From Dacryopinax spathularia (taxonomy: Eukaryota; Basidiomycota; Dacrymycetes; Dacrymycetales; Dacrymycetaceae), in NCBI GenBank assembly GCA_037974965.1, contig JBBPFI010000015.1, forward strand, positions 407,001-471,000: DNA of 64,000 nt, written 5' to 3'. The position numbers and the translations under genes are program-made. Under the pieces are notes generated by a model. It did no database searches. It had not been told where the DNA came from and was given only the letters and a program-made list of their open reading frames with translations. How positions within the stretch are numbered: the stretch's first letter is position 1; the number at the start of each line of letters is the position of its first letter. Positions 35,429 to 45,642 of the stretch are shown here, in pieces.

Positions 35429-36105
35429 GGCTGCGGACAGAACAGGCTGGGAGTAACTTGGCACCTCGGGTTCGCGAAGTAGGCTTCCAGTACTTATGAC
35501 CTTTTCAAGGCAGTACCAGAGCTGGAGGTATGGCTAGCGGCCGCTAGATGTTCTCAGACACGTTCATATATGCGCTTCTCGCCAGGTTGAAACTGCATGA
35601 GTAAAATAGACTAAGCACCAAAGTCATGGATTAACCGGAACTGACGTCTTGGACAGACCCTTTTCCTGGGAGTGAAAGGGGTAACTTCCCCGGATCGGGC
35701 GGACACGTGGACACGCGGCGGTGCGAGCACAAGATGCGCCCGGCCGCCAAGATCGGCCCTAGTTTCTTTCTCTCTCCTAATCAGGCCAGCAGTATGGCCG
35801 GCTCGTAAAAGGTGCCTACCGGTCGAGAGATCACACCGCCGTGTACTGGCGTATTATCGAGCACAAAACGATTCAAATTCTGTTCGGTCGTCCTCGTACG
35901 ATTGAATGGAGATGCAGACCCACATTCAGTATTCGAGTCATCCCTCTTTCTCTCGAGAAATCCGAGCGGAGGGCATGAAACGCGCGGTCTGCAGACATGT
36001 TTGTCTTCTTGACCCTAACCCTAGGGTGCTGTGTGTCTATTTTTTCTATATTACTCTATAGCATCCGAGCTCACCGTACAGCAACTACTGTACATGATAC
36101 CACTC
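35429..36105. promoter_or_regulatory. Aldehyde dehydrogenase promoter and hydrolase 3' flank
   Basis: About 0.68 kb with no gene. It contains one copy of the CGCATATA/TATATGCG element (35567-35574) upstream of the minus-strand dehydrogenase, and a TTAGGG-like pair at 36013-36026 (ccctaaccctaggg) near the 3' end of the next gene. Confidence 0.55.
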
Positions 36106-37401
36106 CTACATGATGGCTTCATCGATGAGTTCCCGCGGCGATCCTTTGCTGACAATCTCTTCGGGACCTGGCTCGGCATTTACGACGTGCTCGCGCAGCC
36201 AGCGCAGACAGATGTCCGCCACCTGGTGATTGTATTCTAGAACGCAAGATCTGATCAGCCGAACGCTGTACAGTACAGCCGATCAACAACGACAACGAAC
36301 CAAAGCAGAACGCATGCGGGATACCAGGATCGTCCTCGTAGACCTGCGCAGTGCGTCCATTCGTCTCTAATCCCAGTGCTTCTTCCACTAGAGCCCGGTT
36401 GTCCCCCACCCAATTATCAACTCGTGCAAACAGACAAAATATCTTTTCCCGGTTCTGCTGCAGGAATTTCCGGTCTAGCTGGGCGATCTCTTCCATCTCG
36501 TGGTACGCTAGTGTGAGCGCTGCGATAAGGATGCTGGGGTTGGAGATAAACTCGGCCGCTTTGAGCTTTGCCATTTCCCAGTGGGCGGGGTCAACCCGGC
36601 TTTGCATGGTCGTTGGGAGTATATGCGGTGCGATATACGCAGCGACGGGGATGAGCATGCGTGCACAGATGGGCAGTACAAGCTGGCCAAATCGGCTGAA
36701 ACACCACTAACGAAATTCAGCTTCTCAGTTCACAAGATGCAAACGAGACATACCCTTTGTCGCCGACCGTTCGGAGTGTCGGCAATATGGCAAAGCGTAG
36801 GCGTCAAAAGAAACATCGCATCCACTCTCTCCGGTCTTCGCTTGGCGACCTACCCATCCACGTCACTCAATCTCACACTTTCCAGTCGAAGTCATAACAT
36901 ACCTCGCACATGATCCAAGCCCCCACGCTATGTCCACAAAGCACGACTTTCGGCCCCTCCTGTACAAGCGTGAGGAGCGCATCGAGCAGCTCGACATTAG
37001 CGTCAATATGCGCTGCTAGTGTGTAGCTGCTCCTTGGCGGGTAAGGGACATCGGAGACGTGCCCTAGGAGCGCATGACCAAATACGGCCGTTCCCTCCGG
37101 TGCTGACGCCGCAATCCGGTCCAGGAACGGTCTGTAGAGGGGCAAGATTCCAGGATTACCTACTCGCTACGTGAGAACCAGCGGAGACAGGGCGAGACGC
37201 CAAGAAAAGCAGAAGAATGTGTAATGTATAATGTTGTAAGGACGCACCCGTGAGAAAGAAGAAAAGTGTCTTCACGCGTCTTGGCGGCTCGGCATAGATT
37301 ACCAACGACTGGCCCTTTGCAAGCTTGTATGAATGGTTAAACGCAGCTGAGAATAGACGCTCGTTGAGCTGTTTCACTCCCTGCAGGAAGGGAGGATGCA
37401 T
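36106..37401 (-). CDS. Lipid droplet-associated hydrolase (LDAH) family, alpha/beta hydrolase
   Basis: Five exons: 37248-37401, 36903-37159, 36754-36849, 36301-36706, 36106-36236; 347 aa. Family landmarks are the GNPG block (FFFLTGNPGILPLYRPFLD), the serine nucleophile elbow VVLCGHSVGAW, the conserved LLTPTLCHIADTPNGRR and a C-terminal PHAFCFEYNHQVADI carrying the probable catalytic His. A hydrophobic stretch (QLVLPICARMLIPVAAYIA) could insert into the lipid-droplet monolayer, as proposed for LDAH. Members are serine hydrolases linked to sterol-ester or triacylglycerol turnover; the true substrate is debated. It is in tandem with the fatty aldehyde dehydrogenase, about 0.7 kb apart and on the same strand. 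Confidence 0.9.
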
Positions 37402-37799
37402 CTATGGTGGTTGGGCTGTGGTAAAGAGAGCGCGAAGGAGCGCCCACCGGTTACGTGCGGGTCAGGGCAGCGGGCGCTTGTGCGCGAAACGACTTGGCGG
37501 CGTGGTCGGAATATATTGAAAATGCTGCAACGCCGAGGTCCGTGGGAATCTCTCTACTACAGCATTCAAATATGTTTGTAGCAGGACATGCCAAGTGCTA
37601 GAGAGGTGACGCATTCAGGTGGACCAGGTATGGTCGTATGTATTTCTTGGCTAACACAGCTCGCTAGCCCACCCCATGGGAGCGCGCTGCACCGCATCAA
37701 ACCGGTCACGCCCCCGCTCTACCGCTCCCTTTCGCCAACACCCAGCAGCGGACGTCCTAGACACTGTATAGGCTAGGGTACAGTAGCTACATAGTCAAG
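37402..37799. other. Intergenic region, hydrolase promoter
   Basis: About 400 bp between the LDAH-type hydrolase ATG and the stop of the next minus-strand gene. No gene or clear element is seen. Confidence 0.55.
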
Positions 37800-39029
37800 C
37801 TAGTAGCCCTTCGGCTGGTGCGCATTCGCAGCCTGAACCTGCTCGTTGGCCCTCACCCACATGTCGTGGTACCTCGATACCTTGGCCCAATCCAGCACGG
37901 TCCAGAACCGTTTGAGGTACTCCTCTTTCCCCCAGACGCCGTAGTCGTGCAACCAGGCATGCTCGTGTACGGAGATGACCATGATGGGGCTCATGCCGCT
38001 GCCGAAGTGCTGGTAGTTTGGTTTTGACAGGGTCGCGTCCGCCGGGGTAACTTGTGTCGCCGGTCAGTACGCGGCTCATTCTCATGACAGCATCCCAGAG
38101 GGAAGGGCGCATGAAATAGACTCACCAAGGTCGTTTGGTTGCAGGAGGGAGCCAGGATGCCAATGCGGCTTCTGGCCATTCTCCCCCTCCTCACCCGGCT
38201 TCCGCGGCGGCAGGAGCGGGGGAACGTATTCCTTCTGCACGCCACCGAACAATGCCGCATCGTCCTTCTTAGTCTCGAGCGGACTTGCCTGCTGCCGCTG
38301 GCGGATCAGCATCGTCCCCGCTCCATATGTCGCCGTCACGGCCAGCCGGTTGCCCTTGTCGACCACGAGCCACACCCAGCCGGAACCGACCATGCCCATA
38401 GCGGCGGCCGACATGTACGAGATAAATTGATCAGTGCCGCCAAATTCATCTTCCAGGTGGTGTTGCAGCCTGTGGCTCATGTTGTCCAGCGTGACCGCCT
38501 GCTGTTGTCGCGGGGTCTAGCCATCACGAGCAAATAGTGAGCGACCGTGGTACCGCATTGAGCGAGAACAGAGGGGACGCACGAGGTTATCGAGGAAAAA
38601 ACTATTGTTCATCGCCTGACTCGCCCAGTTGAATATTAACGCATCCTCCCGGTTCCTCGCACTCTCCAGCACGGTATTAACGATCGTCTTGTGCTCGTAC
38701 TCGGTGCCTTTGGCCCTGTCAGCCCATCCCTATCGCGTACCAAGCGGACAGGAGAGCGCACCTTTGATGGATTCGTTCAACCTGTCTATCAGCCCCTGCT
38801 GGTAGTCTACCGCCACCGTCCGTAGCTGCTTCACACTCCAGAAGTCGCCTAGCGGCTCATCGACAGAGTACAGCAGCGGGCGGAGCGTATGTTCTTCCCT
38901 CCTCGCTCCGGGAAGCTGTGACGCGCAAGCAGATATTCGAGGCGCGCGATGCCGGCATGTTGTGCGAGCTGAAGATCGGAAAGGATGGAGGAATGCAGAA
39001 GCTGCTCTTGATGTTGAGGGTAATGACAT
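37800..39029 (-). CDS. Fe/Mn-superoxide-dismutase-like mitochondrial ribosomal protein (mS42/mS43 type)
   Basis: Four exons: 38762-39029, 38583-38707, 38126-38516, 37800-38050; 344 aa. The first about 50 residues are Ser/Arg-rich (MSLPSTSRAASAFLHPFRSS), a mitochondrial presequence. The SOD fold is recognisable: an N-terminal helix hairpin (DYQQGLIDRLNESIKGTEYE), WASQAMNNSFFLDNL in place of the active-enzyme H-x-F-Y/W-W region, GSGWVWLV, and the C-terminal block VHEHAWLHDYGVWGKEEYLK. In active enzymes that block begins D-x-W-E-H; here the metal-ligand Asp is Ser and the Trp is His, and the second His (usually NHTFYW) is missing. This matches the catalytically dead SOD-like subunits mS42/mS43 (yeast Rsm26/Mrp1) rather than an enzyme. 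An extra Pro/Lys/Glu-rich insertion (around VPPLLPPRKPGEEGE) precedes the C-terminal part. Confidence 0.82.
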
Positions 39030-39291
39030 CCCCGCCCTTTTCTGTGATTAGGACGAACTCTAAGAGAAGCAGAAGGGCGGAGACGACGGAGACGACGAGG
39101 TCGGACGACGTCGTTTCCTGCGAAGGAAATGGCCAACTTTTTCAGGACATTGGTTCCGTTTCGGTGACCGCCGCGCGACATCGACCGACGCGAAATGAGA
39201 GAGACGTGGACGGTCCCTGGCGCATCGTCCAGGAGTTGAGCTGCAACATCTCTGCACTGTTCACTGTCGCTTACATTTGCGAACTGCTATA
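39030..39291. promoter_or_regulatory. Compact divergent promoter, SOD-like mitoribosomal protein / OST2
   Basis: Only 262 bp separate the two ATGs. Both genes are constitutive housekeeping genes, so a shared bidirectional promoter is likely. No TATA box is visible. Confidence 0.6.
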
Positions 39292-39784
39292 ATGGCACCA
39301 CCGAAGAAGGCAGCAGCAGCAGCACCCCAACATGCAGCCTCAGCCATAACCTCAGCAGTCCAAGACCTCGTCCGCGCATACAACGAGACGACCCCGCAAC
39401 GGGTCAAGCTGATCGACGCTTTCCTACTCTTCATAATGCTCTCCGGCATCGCGCAGTTCGTGTACTGCGTGCTCATCACCAACTTTCCCTTTAACGCTTT
39501 CCTTGCTGGGTGCGCTGCTTCTCTCCCTGCTCACACAACGCCGAAACTGATAGATGGAGCAGATTCGGAAGCACTATTGGGCAGTTCGTCCTCACTGCTG
39601 CGTTCCGCGCACAGGTGAACCCAGCAAGCCGATCCCAATTCAGCAGCATTTCGCCAGAACGGTAAGCTATACTCTGCCACACAATATCGAGCTTCGATAA
39701 CTGATGATGCGCAATAGAGCATTCGCAGACTTCTGCTTCGGCTCGATCGTCCTCCATTTCTTCGTGTACAACTTCCTTGGCTAG
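39292..39784 (+). CDS. OST2: Oligosaccharyltransferase subunit OST2/DAD1
   Basis: Three exons, 39292-39509, 39572-39661 and 39718-39784; 124 aa, within the normal 113-130 range. After a Lys/Ala-rich N-terminus the protein has three hydrophobic helices, with the DAD1 signatures LVRAYNETTPQRVKLIDAFL, ALTG-like FNAFLAGTIGQFVLTAAFR, and the C-terminal block ERAFADFCFGSIVLHFFVYN followed by FLG at the stop. It is an integral ER membrane subunit of the complex that N-glycosylates nascent proteins. All joins are phase-exact. Confidence 0.96.
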
Positions 39785-40152
39785 TTCCTCACTATCCCAA
39801 TATACCCGGCGAGGAGGAGCGACCCACAGGCCTGAGAGGTACGTGGGAGTTGGAGGGAGAATGCATGCATGAGAGGTGTACAGACTTGCACCTAGGGATA
39901 GTGTACATGGACTTGCAGCAAGAGTAGCGGAGACCAAAAGGAAGCTAGCGTGTATAGTGTCTCGAGAGAAGCAGCTACCACAGACCGGACCGGACGTATC
40001 ATACCATACCATACCCAACCCTCATCACCACCACCTTATAACCCGCCCATCCCACAGACCGGCGCAGTGTCACCACAAGGAAAGGAAAGCGCCGCCACGG
40101 GCTCGTTGAAAACCGAGGCCTAATCGCGCTTCCGCTCAAACGACTTCGAACG
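39785..40152. other. Convergent intergenic region
   Basis: About 370 bp between OST2 and the converging DUF1748 gene. No gene is seen; a short catac-type direct repeat occurs near 40000-40016. Confidence 0.6.
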
Positions 40153-40569
40153 CTACGACATCAACCTCCTCAGCTTAGACTTCCATCGCTCAATACGGCG
40201 GGGACGTACGCCAAACAGCACGACGGCAAAGTCGAACGTGTACTGGATTGACTCATCAGCATCTGCTCTTAGCCCATTGGTAGGGGGGTCGTACCTCTCC
40301 GACTTCGAGGTACCTACTGAGCAGTTCTGTTGCGCTTGTTATGGTGGAGCATGGTGGGAGAAAGAGGGGAGGACGTACGTCGGATGTCTTTGTTTGGTAC
40401 TAGAGCTAGTGCTGGGCTATCTCCATGTCCAACCGTCAGTCTCTGCGTGAAGAGAACATGAGGATAAGGGAACGCACGTCAGCCCTGTACTTCTCCTTAT
40501 TCCGGCCAAGAAAGCGCTAATGAGGACAGCGTCGATCGCGTAGTGCATCAGTTTGCCGAGGCCGAACAT
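40153..40569 (-). CDS. DUF1748-family small mitochondrial protein
   Basis: Four small exons: 40478-40569, 40379-40416, 40295-40326, 40153-40242; 83 aa. The protein begins MFGLGKLMHYAIDAVLISA, continues with FLAGIRRSTGLTPALALV, then NKDIRQLLSRYLEVGEYTFD, and ends after FAVVLFGVRPRRIERWKSK. This follows the DUF1748 fungal family pattern throughout (G-K-L-x-H-x-x-x-D-A, GI-R-x-T-G-L-T, N-K-D-I-R, Y-L-x-x-G-E). Yeast homologues are small mitochondrial proteins of uncertain function. Two internal exons are only 38 and 32 nt, found by requiring frame continuity with strong splice signals. Confidence 0.88.
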
Positions 40570-40934
40570 CTTGCTTTCACTCTGGCACGGGGAGAAGAGC
40601 AGGAGATGATTGGGATGGAAGAGGAGGACGAGCTGATAGAGGCGTCGTGTTTGGCCGGCAGAGGGTGTCGGATCGTGTCGGCGATAGCTCTATCGTTATC
40701 TCCGAATGCTTAGGTGAAAAGCGAGAATGACTCTTCGAGGGACAGTTTGAAAGTGCATTGCATTGGATTTACGTGCGACTACGTAACGCTACAACAGCTA
40801 CCTAAAGTGAACAACACCCAGTCCGCCCAAGGGCGAGCCAAGCAGAAAGAAACTGAAACTGGAAGGAATGCAACTATATACAATGCAGAAAAGTGATTCG
40901 CGGTGAGTGTCCCTTGAACTATTTACAGTCCTTG
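40570..40934. other. Intergenic region
   Basis: About 365 bp between the DUF1748 gene start and the 3' end of the next minus-strand gene. No gene is seen. Confidence 0.6.
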
Positions 40935-43900
40935 TCAAGCGGCCGGGTTAAGCGCGAGCCCAGCGGGGAACGTGATGATCGCGTCGATCTTCCATCCTTC
41001 TGGGACTGGGGTGTCGAATATGACTTGTCCGTCCGCAGTAAGCTTGCCCACCTATTACACTTGTCAGATCTTTAGTGTAGTGGGAGAGGAGGGGAGGGAC
41101 GTACGTCGACTTTGGCCTCTTCGTCTACGTATAGCACCAGTGCACCGTCGAATAAAGCCTCTTTCTTGACCCGCACACCGGGCGCGGACATCCCGAATGT
41201 CGTTGCGTCCACCACTGGTGCGGCAGGGTCGAGCGGCGGGACCTGGTAGTAGAGCGGCTCCGCATGCGCGGCCGGCGCGCTCTGCACATCCGAATCAGCA
41301 ACCGTAGGTGAAAGGGCATAGCAGACGTACCTGAGATTCTGCAGGCACAGCACGAGCGATCACCGGCACCCCCTCGGGCTCAGCGGCGGCAGGCGCTTCA
41401 TGCACGACGGCAGGCTCGTTGAACTGCGGGTGCTCCTCTACCACAGCCTGCTCATGCCACTGCCCTGGCTCGCCGCCGCCGCCGCCCATATCGCCCCATC
41501 CACCGGGTTCGCCAGCGGCTTCGTGCTCCTGATGTTCCTGCTATAAGGATGCAGTCAGATGTGTACGATGAGCGGGGTTGATAGGGCGCACCTCGGTCTC
41601 AACATGCAAGTTCTCCGGCACTTGCAAGTGCACATGTAGGTGCGTGTCGCCTCCGCCATCACCTCCCACCTCATGCGGCCCAGCCTCTCCCTCCTCGTAA
41701 TGCTGCTGCTCTACGTGCTCATGCTCAGCCGGGGCACCACCTTCAGGTTCATCCTGTGACCAGCGAGCATGAGTGACTGGACCCTGAAAGGCGAGTGCTG
41801 ATGAGGACGTACCATCCTGTCTCGGCGGAATCTGGAGAGTAAACTGCCTCTACGACGCCTAGACGACCGTGACCTCTGCGTACCAGTCCGACTGCCCTCG
41901 TCCTGAACAGGGTAGTCCGCATAGACAGGCTGGTCTTCCTCCGCCTGCTGCGACGGCTAAAACGAAGTCCAAGTCAGAAAACACGCGGTGGACACGTGTC
42001 CGCCTCCTGCGTGCTGGGAAGACGCAAGAAGGCGGACGTCGGAAGGGAGGGGTGGGGGACGCACCTCGTCTCGGTCACCGCGCCGGAACATGCTGAGAAG
42101 ACTGCTTTTGCGGCCTCGGCTGCCTTGCTGGGAGGCGGCGTGCTGGGAACCGGACTCGGAGAAGCGTGGGGATTCGCCGATGACTTCTGTGGGGCCGTCC
42201 TAAGCATCACAGGCTTTAGTAAACTATTTTCGCTTCTGTGAAACCACCGCAACTCACCTCAACACGTCGAGTGAACGTCCGAAGCAAACTGCTCCTCCTT
42301 CCCCTCGTACCCTGCTGAGACCGGCGGTCGCTCCCTTCTCCAGCTGCCTCCGACCCTTCCCTCGCACTGGGTCCTTCAGACTATCCTCTCTCTCAGCCAC
42401 ACCCTTCGAAGCTGGTTGATGCGAAATGCACTCACACTCTTCCGGCGCATCATCCTCCCCAACAAACTAGGCCTCCTCTCCCTCACCTCCTGCTCCCCCT
42501 GCCCCATCCGTTCCCGCATATTCTCATACTCCCCCTCCGCACCCTCAACGGGGCTCTCGACCTCCTGCTCCTTCTTGTCAGCCCATCCCAGCTGTAAGAG
42601 GATGAGGAAATGAGATGAGAAGAACGCACCTCCCTAGTCTTCCCGAACGTCGGTAAGAACCTCAACACGCCTTTCCTCCTTGTTGACCCTTCTCCTACGT
42701 CCCCCTGCCCATCGCCAGTGTCGTGGCGCTCAAACGGGTCTCTCCTCTCCCCGCCCGGTGTATCGTCCGGCGAATGGATCGTCGGCGCATGCCCGCTCCC
42801 CCCACCACCATGTCCCCTCCCATTCCCCTGCCCTTGCTCCCCACCACCACCGCCACCACCACCATGCTCCCCCGACCCTCTCCCCCCCGACCCCCTCTGA
42901 CTCCCCGCACCACCACCCTCACTCCCCCCCTCATCCCTCGTCCCCCTGCTCCCCCTACTCCTCCTCGCCGACCTCCGCGTAAGCACATTCCTCTGCAAAT
43001 TCCTCTGCTCATGCACGCTCGGCGCGCCCCTCGACATAGTCGGTGCGATACTAGACCCCTCGCGGAAAACAGTTTGGTCGTGATACATCTCTGTTGGCCA
43101 GCCTGGTTCCCCACCCCCTTCCTGGGGTTGTTGCGGGAACGGGATGTCGGATTGACGGCGGGAGGAGCGCCGGGTGTTGATTGAGTTGGCGCTGCGGGGG
43201 TCGGAGATGCGTTTTTCGGCTGCTGCTGCTGCTGCTGTTGAGCCCATGCTGCGAGGGTCGGAGACACGTCTGTCGGCGTGGGCGTGGCCGTTGCTGGTGA
43301 CGCTCCTCACGTCCGCTGAAGCACGCCGTTCGACCCCTCCGCCACCACCATTACCACCTCCCCCGCTGTGAACGCTCCTGTTACTCCTCGGGTCAGAGAC
43401 TCTCTTGTCGGCGATACTCCCCGCCCTGGACTGGACAGGCGACTGGACGATCTCATGCGCCACCATAGGCTGCTGTGCTTGCTCGTAGACCATTTCCTGC
43501 TGCTGCAGCTGTTGCTGTTGAGGCGGTGGGGCAGCCTCAGCCTGCCCCTCAGGACCAGTAGTAGACCTCCGCCTGCCAAGGCCGGACCAGAGTCTGCGCC
43601 GGGTACGCGGGGCGTCTGTGGTGGGAGGCAGCTGGCGTTCGGGTTGCATTGGCATGAGCATATACGGCTGCGTCTCGGCCGGGATGACTTCTGGTCCTTC
43701 CTACGCCCCGTATCATCCTTCATTTAGCACCCATAGATAAAGAAAAGAGCAAGAGCATATATGCGCGCATACCAGAGTATTTGCCCTTCTCCGCTTTACA
43801 AGCTTTCCCCCGCTTATCTTCCTGAACCTGGGCTCGGCCTGCTCGGCAGGCATGGCCACGTATTCGCCTGGTGCTGGTCCTCCTCCTTCAGTACGAGGGA

Positions 43901-44729
43901 ACTGGACCATCACCGGCGGCCCCGGAGGGTCCGAGATCCTGCGCATCGACCCACCGCCAGCACCACCACCACCACCTCCGCCTGCTTGCTGGGACCGCGC
44001 CCCAGCAGACCGCTGCGACCTCTGAGAACGCACTTCGTCCCTATCCCTATTCGACCCTCTAGGGCTCATAGGCATCGGCTGCATCCCCTCCCCTGGCTGA
44101 TAAGACCGCACGCTCCCCCTCTCAGAATGCGGCACCCCGCTCGGCCCCGCCTCGTACCTCATCGCTTCCGCGTCCTCGGCCTCCACGCCGCCGCCCCCCG
44201 CGTTCCGGGGAAAATAAGCATCGTCATCGTCCAGCGGAAATCGCTGGCGGCTCTTGCGCAGCATACTGGGCTTGCCGGGCGGTTGGCCGGCGATGGGCGT
44301 CATGGGCACTACGTCGTCCGGCGGGTCAGGCTCGTATGTCGCTACGGGCCTGACGTTCGGTAGACGGAGGAGTGATCGCCAGCCGCTTCGGCGGCCAGAG
44401 CGTTGTGGCTCGTCTGGGAGAGGAGGGTATTCTTCGTACAGCTGACTAGGCTGGATCGCCGGCGCAGGCGGAGGCGGGCCATCCCGCTCCCGCTGGGTAT
44501 CGAAGCTTGGTCTCGCACTCTCACCCCCGACCGCGGTACGTGCACCTCGTAGACGGGTCACGAACCCTCGACCGCTGGACTCGGCGGAACGGAGGGCGGC
44601 GACGTCTTCTGGGTCGTTGAATATTACTGGCTCGGGGTGGCCGTAGTCTGATGTTTGGCGGCGTGGGCGGAGGCGGGAGAACATGCTTGGCGGTGGAGGG
44701 GGAGGTGGGGGTGGGGGAGGGGGAGGCAT
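40935..44729 (-). CDS. 1083-aa disordered protein with exon-repeated basic SLL motif
   Basis: Ten exons, all phase 0: 43773-44729, 42630-43700, 42436-42591, 42258-42380, 42065-42199, 41813-41956, 41592-41753, 41331-41540, 41105-41281, 40935-41051. It starts with a polyproline run, then SMFSRLRPRR. The first two exons (676 aa) are Gly/Ser/Arg/Gln-rich, with a repeated phrase D-K/R-R-V/I-S-D-P-R-S (at least three times). Exons 3-6 each end in a related basic amphipathic motif: RRPSLLGRMMRR, RRSSLLRTFTRR, RKSSLLSMFRR, RRGSLLSRFRR. Exons 7-8 are His/Glu-rich. The C-terminal 100 residues (KKEALFDGALVLYVDEEAKV, VIFDTPVPEGWKIDAIITFP) look like a small beta-rich fold. No known family. The motifs suggest membrane-surface binding or kinase sites (RRxS); inference. 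Antisense frames here are compositional shadows. Confidence 0.85.
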
Positions 44730-45642
44730 CGTCTTCTATCCTTCGCGGGGCGGTGTCGCTTGCTGGGCAGTGGTGGTCGAAGAGAACGATCAAGCAGAGC
44801 AGGTGACGAGACGAGAGGAAAGAGAGGGATGGCAATGATCGCAAAGTGACAACCAGGCAGGCGGGCGGCGTCGCATCTCCCTCCTCGAACAAGAAGGAGC
44901 AAATTCGATGAGCTGACCCTCTCCGAGGAAAGAGGCGCCTTGCAGCTCACACGAGCCCGCCTACAGCTGGCCGATCCCTTGGAGAACACTTGCCTCTTTC
45001 GGCCAGAAAGGTCGCCCTCCTTCACGGCCTCGACCTTCAACCCTCGATCCTCGCCTGCTCGCTTCTTCGTTCTCCCCTCCTTGTGAGCGGGCTGGAGAGT
45101 CGGTTGAGCAGAGGCAGGAAGGGAGAGAGACGCCCCGGGAAGGAGGAAGCAATGGAACAGGGGTAGCAGTAGCTAATTAGGTGGGCAGACAATCACCGGC
45201 TCTCACGCTGCTCGTTGGTCCCTGAAGCCACAAGGCGTGGATGTTGAACGGTTCAACGAAGGACGACGTAATGAATCGGGGAACGGCGACGGAACCGGAT
45301 GTCACATGCTCACGCTTGGGTAGATGTTGAGCGCTTATTGTATCGCTTGGCTTCTCACCGAAAGGTCATCCTAGAACAGAAAGGGGTGTGCTAGAATCAA
45401 GTAACTAGTAGTACTAGTGTCAGGGGTTAAATCTCCTGCGGGGAAAGGTAGGCACAGAAGTCCGCAGACTGGAATGTGAGGAATGCCATGTTTGGATTTC
45501 AGTGACACATTTCATTTTTCATCTTCCATTGCCCAATTCGTACAATAAAGAACCCCATCAAAAATTACTTGTCTTTCACTTTCCCAGCGTACACCCCCAA
45601 CATCTTCCCACCGCAGCATCACCATAAACCCGGAAGGGGGTG
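44730..45642. promoter_or_regulatory. Upstream region of the 1083-aa protein and hexokinase 3' flank
   Basis: About 0.9 kb with no gene. The near part (44730-45150) is likely promoter and leader of the minus-strand disordered protein; the rest contains the hexokinase 3' untranslated region, with AT-rich sequence near 45500-45560. Confidence 0.55.

Noticed and set aside
36013-36026. Telomere-type sequence as a chromosome end
   Set aside because: Only two units, with single-copy genes on both sides; interstitial.
42695-43267. Alternative frames in the disordered 1083-aa gene (both strands)
   Set aside because: They come from Gly/Arg/Pro/His low-complexity codons; only the chosen frame is phase-consistent across ten exons.
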